A stretch of 40,386 nucleotides of DNA from a virus, in IMG/VR virus record IMGVR_UViG_3300032291_000745, positions 1 to 40,386 of that record; one strand, given 5' to 3'. Numbering within the stretch: position 1 is the stretch's first letter; every line of letters starts with the position of its first letter. The position numbers were made by a program, and so were the translations under genes. This document shows, in pieces, positions 1 to 8,535 of this stretch. The notes under the pieces were generated by a model. It worked only from the letters and a program-made list of their open reading frames with translations, made no database searches and had not been told where the DNA came from.

Positions 1-848
<848 letters not shown>

Positions 849-849
<1 letters not shown>

Positions 850-1481
850 TGGCAATACGATTTGGAGTTTCTTCAACAGTTAAGAACCGCCTACCAAGGT
901 ACTCTAACTTTTGGGATGGCACTGCGGTATTTAGTCCGTTCACTGCTACAGGTTCTTATGATGCTTTGGCTACCTATACCGTTCCTAGCGGTGGAGTATC
1001 TACTATTACATTTGCTGGACTTCCAACTGGTGGACAATATACTCATTTACAAATTAGAGGAATTTTAAGAAGTACTAGAAATGACCCATATACTTATGGT
1101 TCAATAAAATTTAATGGTGAGGGTACTACAACTAATTATGCTTATCATCATTTAGTCGGAGCAGGAAGTGGAACACCAACTTCGGGTGGTGATTTTAATG
1201 TTGCCGCTATTGATATTAATCAGATTGTTGCTGCAAGTTCAATGTCTGATAATTTTACTTCGATAGTAATTGATGTTTTAGATTACACCTCAACCGCAAA
1301 ATATAAAACTGTAAGACATTTATATGGTGATGATAGAAATAGCGAGTCAGCATATCACGGACATATAAATTTTTCATCAGGATTATGGAAAAATACTGCT
1401 GCAATAAATCAGATTACTGTTTCTGATAATGTGGCAAACTGGGCTGAATATTCAACATTATCAATTTACGGAGTTAAATAA
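849..1481 (+). CDS. Fibre/adhesin protein, single beta module
   Basis: A 210-residue protein with a GTG start in a TAGTG overlap with the upstream stop. It consists of one beta-rich module of about 160 residues after a 45-residue N-terminal part. The module ends in an Ile-Asn-x-Ile ... Tyr-Ser-x-Leu-Ser-Ile-Tyr-Gly pattern. The same module forms the N-terminal third of both following genes, so the three are paralogues. A receptor-binding or carbohydrate-binding role is inferred. No catalytic motif is visible. Confidence 0.7.
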
Positions 1482-2881
1482 TGGCAACCCCTACTTATAC
1501 ACCTATTGAAAGTAAAACACTTGGCTCTAATACTGCTATTGTAGAATTTACTTCTATCCCGCAAACATATACAGATTTAGTATTAGTAATAAATGGAAAA
1601 TCTGATACATCAACTGTAAATGTTTATGCTCAAGTTGGTAATGGTTCTTACGATACTGGAACAAATTATTCTTGGACTTGGCTAGGTGGAAGTGGTAGTA
1701 CTGCTGCTTCAGGGCGAGGTTCTACAACTGATGCTCTTTTATTTGGCGCTTCTGGAACATCTAGTTTCTCACCAACCATTATTCATTTTCAAAATTATTC
1801 AAACACTACAACATATAAAACTATGATTTCAAGAAGTTCAACTGCTGATACAACAAGCGGTCAAACTGTTTCTGCTTGGGTTGGTCTATGGCGTAGAACT
1901 TTTGCAATTAATAGAATTAAATTATATCTAAATGTGCAAAACTGGGTAGCAGGAACTACTGCAACTCTTTACGGCATAGCCAATGCTGCTATCGGTGCAC
2001 CTAAAGCACAAGGTGGAATTATTACCTACGACTCAACTTACTACTACCACACCTTCGGTGCTTCAGGTACTTTCACTCCGCAACAATCTTTAACTGCTGA
2101 TGTATTAGTTATAGGCGGTGGTGGTTCAGGAACTGGAACCGCAGCAGCAGGTGGCGGTGCAGGTGGAGTTGTATTTAACTCTAATGTTTCTCTTGCTAGT
2201 TCAACTGCATACACTTGCACCGTAGGTGCAGGTGGTGCTTATAGTTCTGGAACTAAAGCAAATGGTGTTAACTCAAATGTAACTGGTGGTTCATTATCAT
2301 TAACTGCTGCTGTTGGTGGCGGCTCTGGTGGTATTAGAGTTTCAGGTCAAGCATCTGGTAATTCAGGAGGCTCTGGCGGTGGTGGAGCAGGTTCATCAAG
2401 TTATGGAACAAATACAGGTGGCGCAGAAACTGCAGGCCAAGGCTACGCAGGTGGTGCTGGCTCCACATCAGCACTTGTTGCAGGTGGCGGTGGTGGTGCT
2501 GGCGGTGTTGGAGGCGCAGGCGGTGCTGTTTCAACATATTATGGTGGAACTGGTGGTGTAGGTACATCTACTTATTCATCTTGGGGTCTTGTTGCTGGCG
2601 TAGGTCAAAATGTTTCAGGAACTGTTTACTTCGCAGGTGGTGGAGGTGGAGGTTCAGGAGGACAAAGTGGATTAACTCCTTCTAGCGCTGGTGGTTATGG
2701 CGGTGGAGGTGCTGGTGGATTTGGTACTAATACTGGTGGTGCTGCTGGTAGTGGTGTCGCTGGATTAGCCAACACTGGTGGTGGCGGTGGTGGTGGCGGG
2801 CAAATGTCTGGTGCTGGTAGCGATGGTGCTGGTGCTAACGGTGGTTCAGGTGTGGTAATTATTCGTTACCTAAAGGCTTAA
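1481..2881 (+). CDS. Adhesin: beta module plus glycine-rich tip
   Basis: A 466-residue protein whose ATG overlaps the preceding TAA by one base. Residues 1-165 are the beta module shared with the genes on both sides. After a YHTFGASGTFTP segment, residues 200-460 are a Gly-rich domain with many GGGG runs, ending in VVIIRYLKA. This is the layout of the phage glycine-rich domain family (poly-glycine sandwich adhesin tips, as in gp38-like adhesins). It probably contacts the host surface. Its glycine codons are mostly GGT and GGA, which makes the DNA low in complexity. Confidence 0.75.
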   Translation: MATPTYTPIESKTLGSNTAIVEFTSIPQTYTDLVLVINGKSDTSTVNVYAQVGNGSYDTGTNYSWTWLGGSGSTAASGRGSTTDALLFGASGTSSFSPTIIHFQNYSNTTTYKTMISRSSTADTTSGQTVSAWVGLWRRTFAINRIKLYLNVQNWVAGTTATLYGIANAAIGAPKAQGGIITYDSTYYYHTFGASGTFTPQQSLTADVLVIGGGGSGTGTAAAGGGAGGVVFNSNVSLASSTAYTCTVGAGGAYSSGTKANGVNSNVTGGSLSLTAAVGGGSGGIRVSGQASGNSGGSGGGGAGSSSYGTNTGGAETAGQGYAGGAGSTSALVAGGGGGAGGVGGAGGAVSTYYGGTGGVGTSTYSSWGLVAGVGQNVSGTVYFAGGGGGGSGGQSGLTPSSAGGYGGGGAGGFGTNTGGAAGSGVAGLANTGGGGGGGGQMSGAGSDGAGANGGSGVVIIRYLKA

Positions 2882-2892
2882 GGAGAATATAA

Positions 2893-4203
2893 ATGCCAAC
2901 AACAATGAGTTTAATTGCTAAGCAAACTGTAGGTGCAGGTGGCGCAGCAAGCGTTACTTTCTCTTACATTCCTCCAACCTTTACTGATTTAAAATTAGTT
3001 GCTAGTTTTAGAGGAACAACTGCACAGGTATACGAAATTACTGCATTACGCTTTAACGGTGTAAACGCTAACCTATCTTCTCGTACTATTGAAGGTAGCG
3101 GTTCAGCAGCATCTTCTCTTAATAATGGATATATTTATTTAGGTTCAGGTAATGGTGCTACTTCAACAGCAAATACATTTGGAAGTATTGAAGCCTATAT
3201 TCCTAACTACAGGTCAGGTAATCAAAAATCTGTATCTATTGATGCTGTTGGTGAAACAAATGGAACAACAATTTATATGCAATTAACTGCTGGTCTTTGG
3301 AATGATGTAGCACAAATTAATACTATTGAAATAGTACCTACTGGTTCATTCGTAGAATACTCAGAGTTCACCCTATACGGCATCTCTAATAGCACTACAA
3401 CTCAAAACCCTACAACTCCTTCCGCTATCGGTGGAGATATTATTAACACAGATGGCACTTATTGGTACCACCAATTCCTATACTCAGGAACCTTTACACC
3501 ATTAAAGACTTTAACTTGTGAATTGTTAGTTGTTGCAGGTGGTGGAGGCGGCGGTAATATATTTGGTGGTGGTGGTGGAGGTGGAGGACTCTGTTATCAA
3601 GCAAGTCGCTCATTAACTGCTAGTACTTATTATTCAGCATCTATTGGAGCGGGTGGTAGCGCAAATACAAATGGAACTAACTCAATTTTTGACACAGTCA
3701 CTGCAAATGGTGGCGGCGGTGGTGCTCGTCAAGATGTCGCTGCTAATGACGGTGGTTCAGGTGGCGGTGCTAACTATGCTGGTGCTGGCGCTAATATATT
3801 TGGACTTGCAACACAAGGCAACTCAGGTGGCGCAACAGGATTTGGTTCAAATGGTGGCGCAACAATAAATCCTAGCGGTGTAAATTACGGAGCAGCAGGC
3901 GGTGGTGGTGGCGCTGGTGGTGTTGGTGGCGCTGGTAACACTTCAACAAATGCAGGCGGTACTGGTGGAATTGGTAAGAGTTATTCAATTTCAGGAACTT
4001 CAATAACTTACGCTGGCGGTGGTGGAGGTTCTTGTCAAGGTGGTGGTACTGCAGGAACTGCATCTGGTGGTGGAGGTGCTGGTGGAGCAGGTACTACTGG
4101 AACTGTTGGAACTGCTAACCGAGGTGGTGGCGGTGGAGGCAGTGGTAGTGGTGCAGGCGCAGCAGGCGGTTCAGGAATTATAATAGTCAGATACCCAGTT
4201 TAA
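2893..4203 (+). CDS. Adhesin: beta module plus glycine-rich tip (paralogue)
   Basis: A 436-residue protein with a clear AGGAG site seven bases before its ATG. Its layout matches the preceding gene: a beta module to about residue 165, a short YWYHQFLYSGTFTP segment, then a Gly-rich tip ending IIIVRYPV. The N-terminal modules are diverged but the join is conserved, which points to an old tandem duplication that kept both adhesin types. A receptor-recognition role is inferred from the glycine-rich family. Confidence 0.75.
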   Translation: MPTTMSLIAKQTVGAGGAASVTFSYIPPTFTDLKLVASFRGTTAQVYEITALRFNGVNANLSSRTIEGSGSAASSLNNGYIYLGSGNGATSTANTFGSIEAYIPNYRSGNQKSVSIDAVGETNGTTIYMQLTAGLWNDVAQINTIEIVPTGSFVEYSEFTLYGISNSTTTQNPTTPSAIGGDIINTDGTYWYHQFLYSGTFTPLKTLTCELLVVAGGGGGGNIFGGGGGGGGLCYQASRSLTASTYYSASIGAGGSANTNGTNSIFDTVTANGGGGGARQDVAANDGGSGGGANYAGAGANIFGLATQGNSGGATGFGSNGGATINPSGVNYGAAGGGGGAGGVGGAGNTSTNAGGTGGIGKSYSISGTSITYAGGGGGSCQGGGTAGTASGGGGAGGAGTTGTVGTANRGGGGGGSGSGAGAAGGSGIIIVRYPV

Positions 4204-4223
4204 GATACAAGGAGGAAAATAAA

Positions 4224-4529
4224 ATGGCACATTACGCAAAGATAGAAAACGGTGTGGTAGCACAAGTAATTGTTGCACACTCCAAATTATGGTGTGAAGA
4301 AACCCTTGGTGGAACTTGGGTACAGACTTCATACAACACACAAGGTAATCAACACCTATTAGGTGGAGAACCTTTACACAAGAACTATGCAGGTATTGGA
4401 TACCTATGGGATGGAACTGGCTTCCACGCTCCAGCCTGCCACGATGAAGCAACACTAAACCCTGATACTTATTTGTGGGATTGCACTAACGCAGACCACG
4501 ATGTTAAACCATTGGAGATAACCGAATGA
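4224..4529 (+). CDS. Small fibre-associated protein, cyanophage-like
   Basis: A 101-residue protein starting MAHYAKIENG, with a strong AGGAGG-type ribosome site. It has an aromatic-rich middle (GGTWVQTSYN, KNYAGIGYLWDG) and ends in a tryptophan-containing LWDC segment. This pattern resembles a small uncharacterised protein common beside tail-fibre genes in cyanophages and other aquatic phages. Its stop overlaps the next start (ATGA). The role is unknown. Position suggests a fibre accessory or structural part. Confidence 0.7.
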   Translation: MAHYAKIENGVVAQVIVAHSKLWCEETLGGTWVQTSYNTQGNQHLLGGEPLHKNYAGIGYLWDGTGFHAPACHDEATLNPDTYLWDCTNADHDVKPLEITE

Positions 4530-4753
4530 CAATCCCTATGAAGGTTGAGATCAACTGCGAAACTGGAGCCATCTCTGAGGTGCCTTTAAATGACCAAGAG
4601 TTAGCACAGTTAGAGATTGATCGCCAAGCAGCAGAGGTTGCTAAGACTGAGAAGGATGCAGTAGATGCTGCTGTAGCAGAAGCCAGGGCTTCTGCACAAT
4701 CTAAGTTGGCAACACTAGGACTTACAGCAGAGGAAATTGCTGCTCTCAAGTAG
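4526..4753 (+). CDS. Putative fibre-assembly accessory protein
   Basis: A 75-residue, acidic, mostly helical protein. Its last 20 residues read KLATLGLTAEEIAALK and are almost identical to the end of the gene at 8225-8470. The middle is an Ala/Glu-rich probable coiled coil. Both copies follow fibre-type genes by an ATGA overlap, which fits a fibre-assembly chaperone, although no tested member is recognised here. It ends the fibre block, and a promoter for the next genes starts inside its 3' end. Confidence 0.65.
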   Translation: MTIPMKVEINCETGAISEVPLNDQELAQLEIDRQAAEVAKTEKDAVDAAVAEARASAQSKLATLGLTAEEIAALK

Positions 4754-4767
4754 TAAGATGATATAAT
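4737..4767 (+). promoter_or_regulatory. Extended -10 promoter for a leaderless transcript
   Basis: A perfect extended -10, TG-A-TATAAT, lies at 4759-4767. A weak -35 (TTGCTG, 4737-4742) sits 19 bases upstream. The ATG at 4776 begins only nine bases after the -10, so transcription should begin within a base or two of that codon. No ribosome binding site precedes it. Leaderless mRNAs are common in Actinobacteria. Confidence 0.65.
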
Positions 4768-4775
4768 CTCACTAT

Positions 4776-5351
4776 ATGAGAATCAATGAGTACTTTGATA
4801 AAGTAGTAGTGATTAACCTTGATAAGAGGACTGATCGCCTAGAGAAGATAACTAAGCAATTAGATGAACTAGGTATTACCTTTGAAAGATTCTCAGCTAT
4901 TGATGGCACTGGTAAGAATCCAATGTTGGCTGGTAAGGATAGCCACGTTGAGGTATGGAAGCAAAACCTAGGTAAGAAAGTATTAATCCTAGAAGATGAT
5001 GCCTACTTCGTAGAAGGATTCCAGGAACGCTTTGATGAGGTTATCCAAACCTTGCCTGAAGAGTGGGATGTATTCTACCTTGGAGTTTTCTTAGATAAAA
5101 AAACTGGCAAAGTAATTAAAATAAACAATGATTGGTATAGGCAGGTAGTAAGTACTGGAACTCAGGCTTATTGTTTATATCCCGATATGATGCAGTTCTT
5201 TATAGACAGAATAGAAGCCTACGATGGTTATGTAGATGTCGGTCTTAGAATATTAGCAGAAGATACTAACGCTTATATAACACAGCCTAACCTAGTAACA
5301 CAGTATGCAGGTTACTCTGATCTTAGACTTAAAGAGGTTAGTGACTTTTAA
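4776..5351 (+). CDS. GT25-family glycosyltransferase
   Basis: A 191-residue protein beginning with the family signature VVVINLDKRTDR (residues 10-21) and carrying LEDDA at 72-76, the usual acidic metal/nucleotide-sugar site of family 25. This family includes lipooligosaccharide galactosyltransferases and procollagen galactosyltransferases. It is shorter than most cellular members, but the motifs are intact. Its start appears leaderless. It is coupled by a one-base overlap to a second glycosyltransferase. Possible acceptors are the Thr-rich collagen-like fibres or a host surface glycan. Which one is inference. Confidence 0.85.
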   Translation: MRINEYFDKVVVINLDKRTDRLEKITKQLDELGITFERFSAIDGTGKNPMLAGKDSHVEVWKQNLGKKVLILEDDAYFVEGFQERFDEVIQTLPEEWDVFYLGVFLDKKTGKVIKINNDWYRQVVSTGTQAYCLYPDMMQFFIDRIEAYDGYVDVGLRILAEDTNAYITQPNLVTQYAGYSDLRLKEVSDF

Positions 5352-6409
5352 TGAAAACAGCAGTATATACAATAGCTCTTAATGAAGAGAAGCACGTTCA
5401 ACGCTGGTATGACTCCGCTAAAGATGCAGATTATCTATTAATAGCAGATACCGGTTCAACAGATAAGACAGTAGAGATTGCTAAATCTCTTGGTATTAAT
5501 GTAATTAATATCAGAGTAGATCCTTGGCGCTTTGATGATGCTCGTAACGCTGCACTGGCTGCACTGCCAGCAGATATAGATTACTGCGTAATCCTAGATA
5601 TGGATGAGATCCTACAGCCAGGTTGGAAAGACGAACTAGCTGATGCACTAGAACTGGGAATCACTAGACCAGTACATAATATTATTACTGACTGGGAAGA
5701 GGATGGCTCTCCTAAGGTTCAGTTTGATGGCAATAGAATCCACGCTAGGCGTGGCTATCGTTGGAAGAATCCAATACACGAGGTAATAGTTGCCTATAAC
5801 ATTCCTGAAACTAAGGCAAGAATAAAAGCTGAGATACACCACAGACCTGATAACTCTAAGTCTAGAGGACAGTATCTTGGAATGTTAGAGATGGCAGTTC
5901 AAGAACTACCTGATGATTCTCGCAACTACTACTATTTAGGTAGAGAATATTTTTATAAAGAACGCTTTACAGATGCTACTAAGACTTTAAAGAAGTATCT
6001 AGAACTATCTGTATTCAAAGCAGAGAAGTCTTATGCACTTCGGATCTTGGCTAAGACAGATCCTGAGAACGCTGAGAAGTATTTAGAACAAGCAATAGAT
6101 GAATGTCCTAGTAGAGAAGCAGTATTGGGATTAGCAAATCATTATTACCATAAGCAAGACTGGCAGAAATGTTTTCGTATTGCTACAAGGGCTGTTGGTA
6201 TAACAGAGAAGAGAACAGACTTCCTATCGGAAGGATGGGCTTGGACCCATATGGCAGATGACCTTTGTGCTATATCCGCTTGGCAATTAGGCGAGTGGAA
6301 GTTAGCACTAGAGCACGGCACTAAAGCAGTAGAGATAACACCAACAGATGAAAGACTAGTAAATAATCTCAAGTTCTACAGGGAGAAGGTAAATGAGTAC
6401 ACTAAATGA
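5351..6409 (+). CDS. GT2-family glycosyltransferase with TPR-like C-terminus
   Basis: A 352-residue protein. The N-terminal GT-A domain has ALNEE (9-13), DTGSTD (33-38) and the metal-binding DMDE (83-86), all standard for family 2. From about residue 190 the chain becomes helical with TPR-like pairs (NYYYLGREYF, ALRILAK, LGLANHYY). The same order is seen in SunS-type enzymes that glycosylate peptides. The start overlaps the GT25 stop (TAATG), and the 3' end overlaps the next gene by 17 bases. A protein acceptor is plausible but not shown. Confidence 0.85.
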   Translation: MKTAVYTIALNEEKHVQRWYDSAKDADYLLIADTGSTDKTVEIAKSLGINVINIRVDPWRFDDARNAALAALPADIDYCVILDMDEILQPGWKDELADALELGITRPVHNIITDWEEDGSPKVQFDGNRIHARRGYRWKNPIHEVIVAYNIPETKARIKAEIHHRPDNSKSRGQYLGMLEMAVQELPDDSRNYYYLGREYFYKERFTDATKTLKKYLELSVFKAEKSYALRILAKTDPENAEKYLEQAIDECPSREAVLGLANHYYHKQDWQKCFRIATRAVGITEKRTDFLSEGWAWTHMADDLCAISAWQLGEWKLALEHGTKAVEITPTDERLVNNLKFYREKVNEYTK

Positions 6410-7295
6410 AATGGTTGATGAGGTACGCTCCAACCTGCAGGGATACACCCTGCGCCAAGACCGTATTACCTATGTAGCAAACTCTGCAGGTTTGACCACT
6501 ACTAGTTCTCAGATAACAGTTGGATCTGCATCAAACCTTGCTAAAGGTACTATTGAAATTGATGATGAACTTATTTGGATTGACTCCTTTGATAAGGCAA
6601 ACAACGTACTAAACGTTATTCCAGGCTTTGGTCGTGGCTATCAAGGAACTGTTCCATCACCTCACGCCCAGTATGCACAAATAACTTTGGCTCCATCATT
6701 TCCACGAGTAGCTATTAAGAAAGCTATCAACGATACTATCAACGGATTGTTCCCTAATCTTTGGTCAGTGTCTTATTACACCTTTACCTTTAACCCATCA
6801 CAAACTACATACGCATTACCAGATGATGTTGAATCAGTACTGTACCTATCTTGGCAGACTACTGGCTCAAGCCAAGAGTGGTTACCTATTAACCGTTGGC
6901 GAGCAGATGGTATGGCTAACGCTGCTACCTTTAATAGCAATAACACTGTAAGCCTTTATGACAATATCCAACCTGGTAGAACAGTTCAGGTTTGGTACAC
7001 ATCTATTCCTAATACACTAGATGCAAACACCGATGACTTCGCAGATGTAACTGGACTACCTCAATCTTGCCAAGATGTTATTACTCTTGGCGCAGCATAC
7101 AAATTACTATCATTCCTAGATCCAGGCAGAATTGGTCTTACCTCTGCTGAGTCTGATAATGCTGATAGCAAGATTCCTTCAACAGCAGGCGCTGCATCTT
7201 CTCGTTATATCTACGCTCTGTACCAACAGAGATTGAACGAAGAGGCGCTGAAGTTGAAAGACAAGTATCCAATCCGTATCCACTACACAAAATAA
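6393..7295 (+). CDS. Probable neck/tail adaptor protein
   Basis: A 300-residue protein. A GGAGAAGG ribosome site inside the end of the glycosyltransferase gene supports the start at 6393. The middle has aromatic-rich strands (SVSYYTFTFNP, VWYTSIPN) and the C-terminus is helical, which resembles phage tail-tubular or connector proteins. The usual partner, a large tail protein, follows at 8536. Assignment rests on length, order and general pattern. No diagnostic motif is visible. Confidence 0.5.
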   Translation: MSTLNEMVDEVRSNLQGYTLRQDRITYVANSAGLTTTSSQITVGSASNLAKGTIEIDDELIWIDSFDKANNVLNVIPGFGRGYQGTVPSPHAQYAQITLAPSFPRVAIKKAINDTINGLFPNLWSVSYYTFTFNPSQTTYALPDDVESVLYLSWQTTGSSQEWLPINRWRADGMANAATFNSNNTVSLYDNIQPGRTVQVWYTSIPNTLDANTDDFADVTGLPQSCQDVITLGAAYKLLSFLDPGRIGLTSAESDNADSKIPSTAGAASSRYIYALYQQRLNEEALKLKDKYPIRIHYTK

Positions 7296-7304
7296 GGAAG
7301 AACA

Positions 7305-8228
7305 ATGACCCGTAAATACTCTAGCATCAGCGTTGAAACTACGCTGGCAACTGGTATCTCAAGCACAGCTACCACTATGACTGTAGCAGCCGGTACTGGT
7401 TCTACCTTAATGGGTGGAGTAAGTCTTGCACCAGGCAACGTTGATCAATTCACAGTTGCTATTGATCCTGATACACAGAACGAAGAGATTGTATTTATTA
7501 CCCAAGTATCTACTGATACCTTTACAATCGTAAGAGGTTGTGCCTCAACAAGCAATATCTCACACACTGGCGGTGCAACAGTACGCCACGTTCTAACCTC
7601 AGACGATCTAACGTTCTACACAACCGGTGTAGCAACAGCCGATGGATCAGTACAGAAATCAACAGCAACTGCTAAAGGTGATTTACTAGTAGCAACTGCC
7701 TCTGGTGTTATTGCCCGTCAAGGCGTAGGAACTAATGGTCAGGTACTAACTGCAGACTCTACTTTAACTAATGGGTTGAAGTGGGCTACTGCAACTACTA
7801 CACCTCGTATTGCTCAGGTAGTAACTGCTACTACTACAAGTAGTACGGCTTCAACTGCTGGTGCAGGATGGATAGATGTTAGCGGTTTGTCTGTAACAAT
7901 TACTCCAACACTATCAACTAGTAAGATTTATATTTCTACAACATTTACAGTAATTGGATCTGGAACTTCTTATCAAAATGGTTATGTTCAATTACTAAGA
8001 GGTTCCACCTCCTTACAAGCACGATTCGCTGGATCATATTATCCAAGCGGAGGCGGAGTAAACACAGCAGTATACTCTCCATACTCTGTAGACTATGTTG
8101 ATTCACCAGCAACTACGAGTGCAACAACATACAAAATGCAAATCAATAATATTCTTAGTGCAAACAACTGGACTGCAAATCCAGAAGCAGTTTCAATTCA
8201 AATATCAGCAATGGAGATACTAGTATGA
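7305..8228 (+). CDS. Tail fibre/appendage protein
   Basis: A 307-residue protein. The first 110 residues are a Thr-rich beta domain (TLATGISSTATTMTVAAG ... GCASTSNISH) often found at the N-terminus of phage fibres. A linker KGDLLVATASGVIARQGVG follows, a sequence type repeated in many phage appendage proteins. A jelly-roll-like C-terminal half of about 140 residues completes the chain. An accessory gene follows by an ATGA overlap, as in the fibre block. The first half probably anchors to the tail. Confidence 0.65.
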   Translation: MTRKYSSISVETTLATGISSTATTMTVAAGTGSTLMGGVSLAPGNVDQFTVAIDPDTQNEEIVFITQVSTDTFTIVRGCASTSNISHTGGATVRHVLTSDDLTFYTTGVATADGSVQKSTATAKGDLLVATASGVIARQGVGTNGQVLTADSTLTNGLKWATATTTPRIAQVVTATTTSSTASTAGAGWIDVSGLSVTITPTLSTSKIYISTTFTVIGSGTSYQNGYVQLLRGSTSLQARFAGSYYPSGGGVNTAVYSPYSVDYVDSPATTSATTYKMQINNILSANNWTANPEAVSIQISAMEILV

Positions 8229-8470
8229 AAAACTTTGATGCAGTTCGTTATATTTATCCTGATGCTATATTCAGTATGGTTGATGATGACCCACAGAAAA
8301 TTACTTGGGTTGGTCAAAAGTATGAGATCCCTACAGCAGAACAGATTGCAAGTGCTATCAACGCACTAGAAGCAGAAGATGCTGCAAAAATTACTGCAAG
8401 AGAATCAGGCAAAGCAAAGCTGGCAGCACTAGGTTTGACTGCTGAAGAGATATCTGCCTTAACTAAATAA
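8225..8470 (+). CDS. Putative fibre-assembly accessory protein (paralogue)
   Basis: An 81-residue protein. Its C-terminus KLAALGLTAEEISALTK is a near copy of the end of the 4526-4753 protein. The N-terminal half differs (NFDAVRYIYPDAIF, with several Asp and Trp), so only the C-terminal helix is shared. The ATGA overlap couples it to the fibre gene upstream. Each copy may act on the fibre encoded just before it. This is inference. Confidence 0.65.
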   Translation: MKNFDAVRYIYPDAIFSMVDDDPQKITWVGQKYEIPTAEQIASAINALEAEDAAKITARESGKAKLAALGLTAEEISALTK

Positions 8471-8482
8471 GTAGTTCCTCCT

Positions 8483-8517
8483 GAGCACCGAGGTTAAAAG
8501 GCTCTTATTTTTATGCC
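8483..8517 (+). terminator. Degenerate terminator-like sequence
   Basis: A four-base GAGC/GCTC pairing with a 14-base loop is followed by TTATTTTTATGCC. The same flanking words (CGAGG, AAAGGCTC and TTATTTTTTATGCC) occur at the strong terminator near 11801-11840, but the long hairpin is missing here. It may be a decayed or deleted copy and is probably weak. Confidence 0.35.
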
Positions 8518-8535
8518 CAAAGTTTAAGGAGAATG

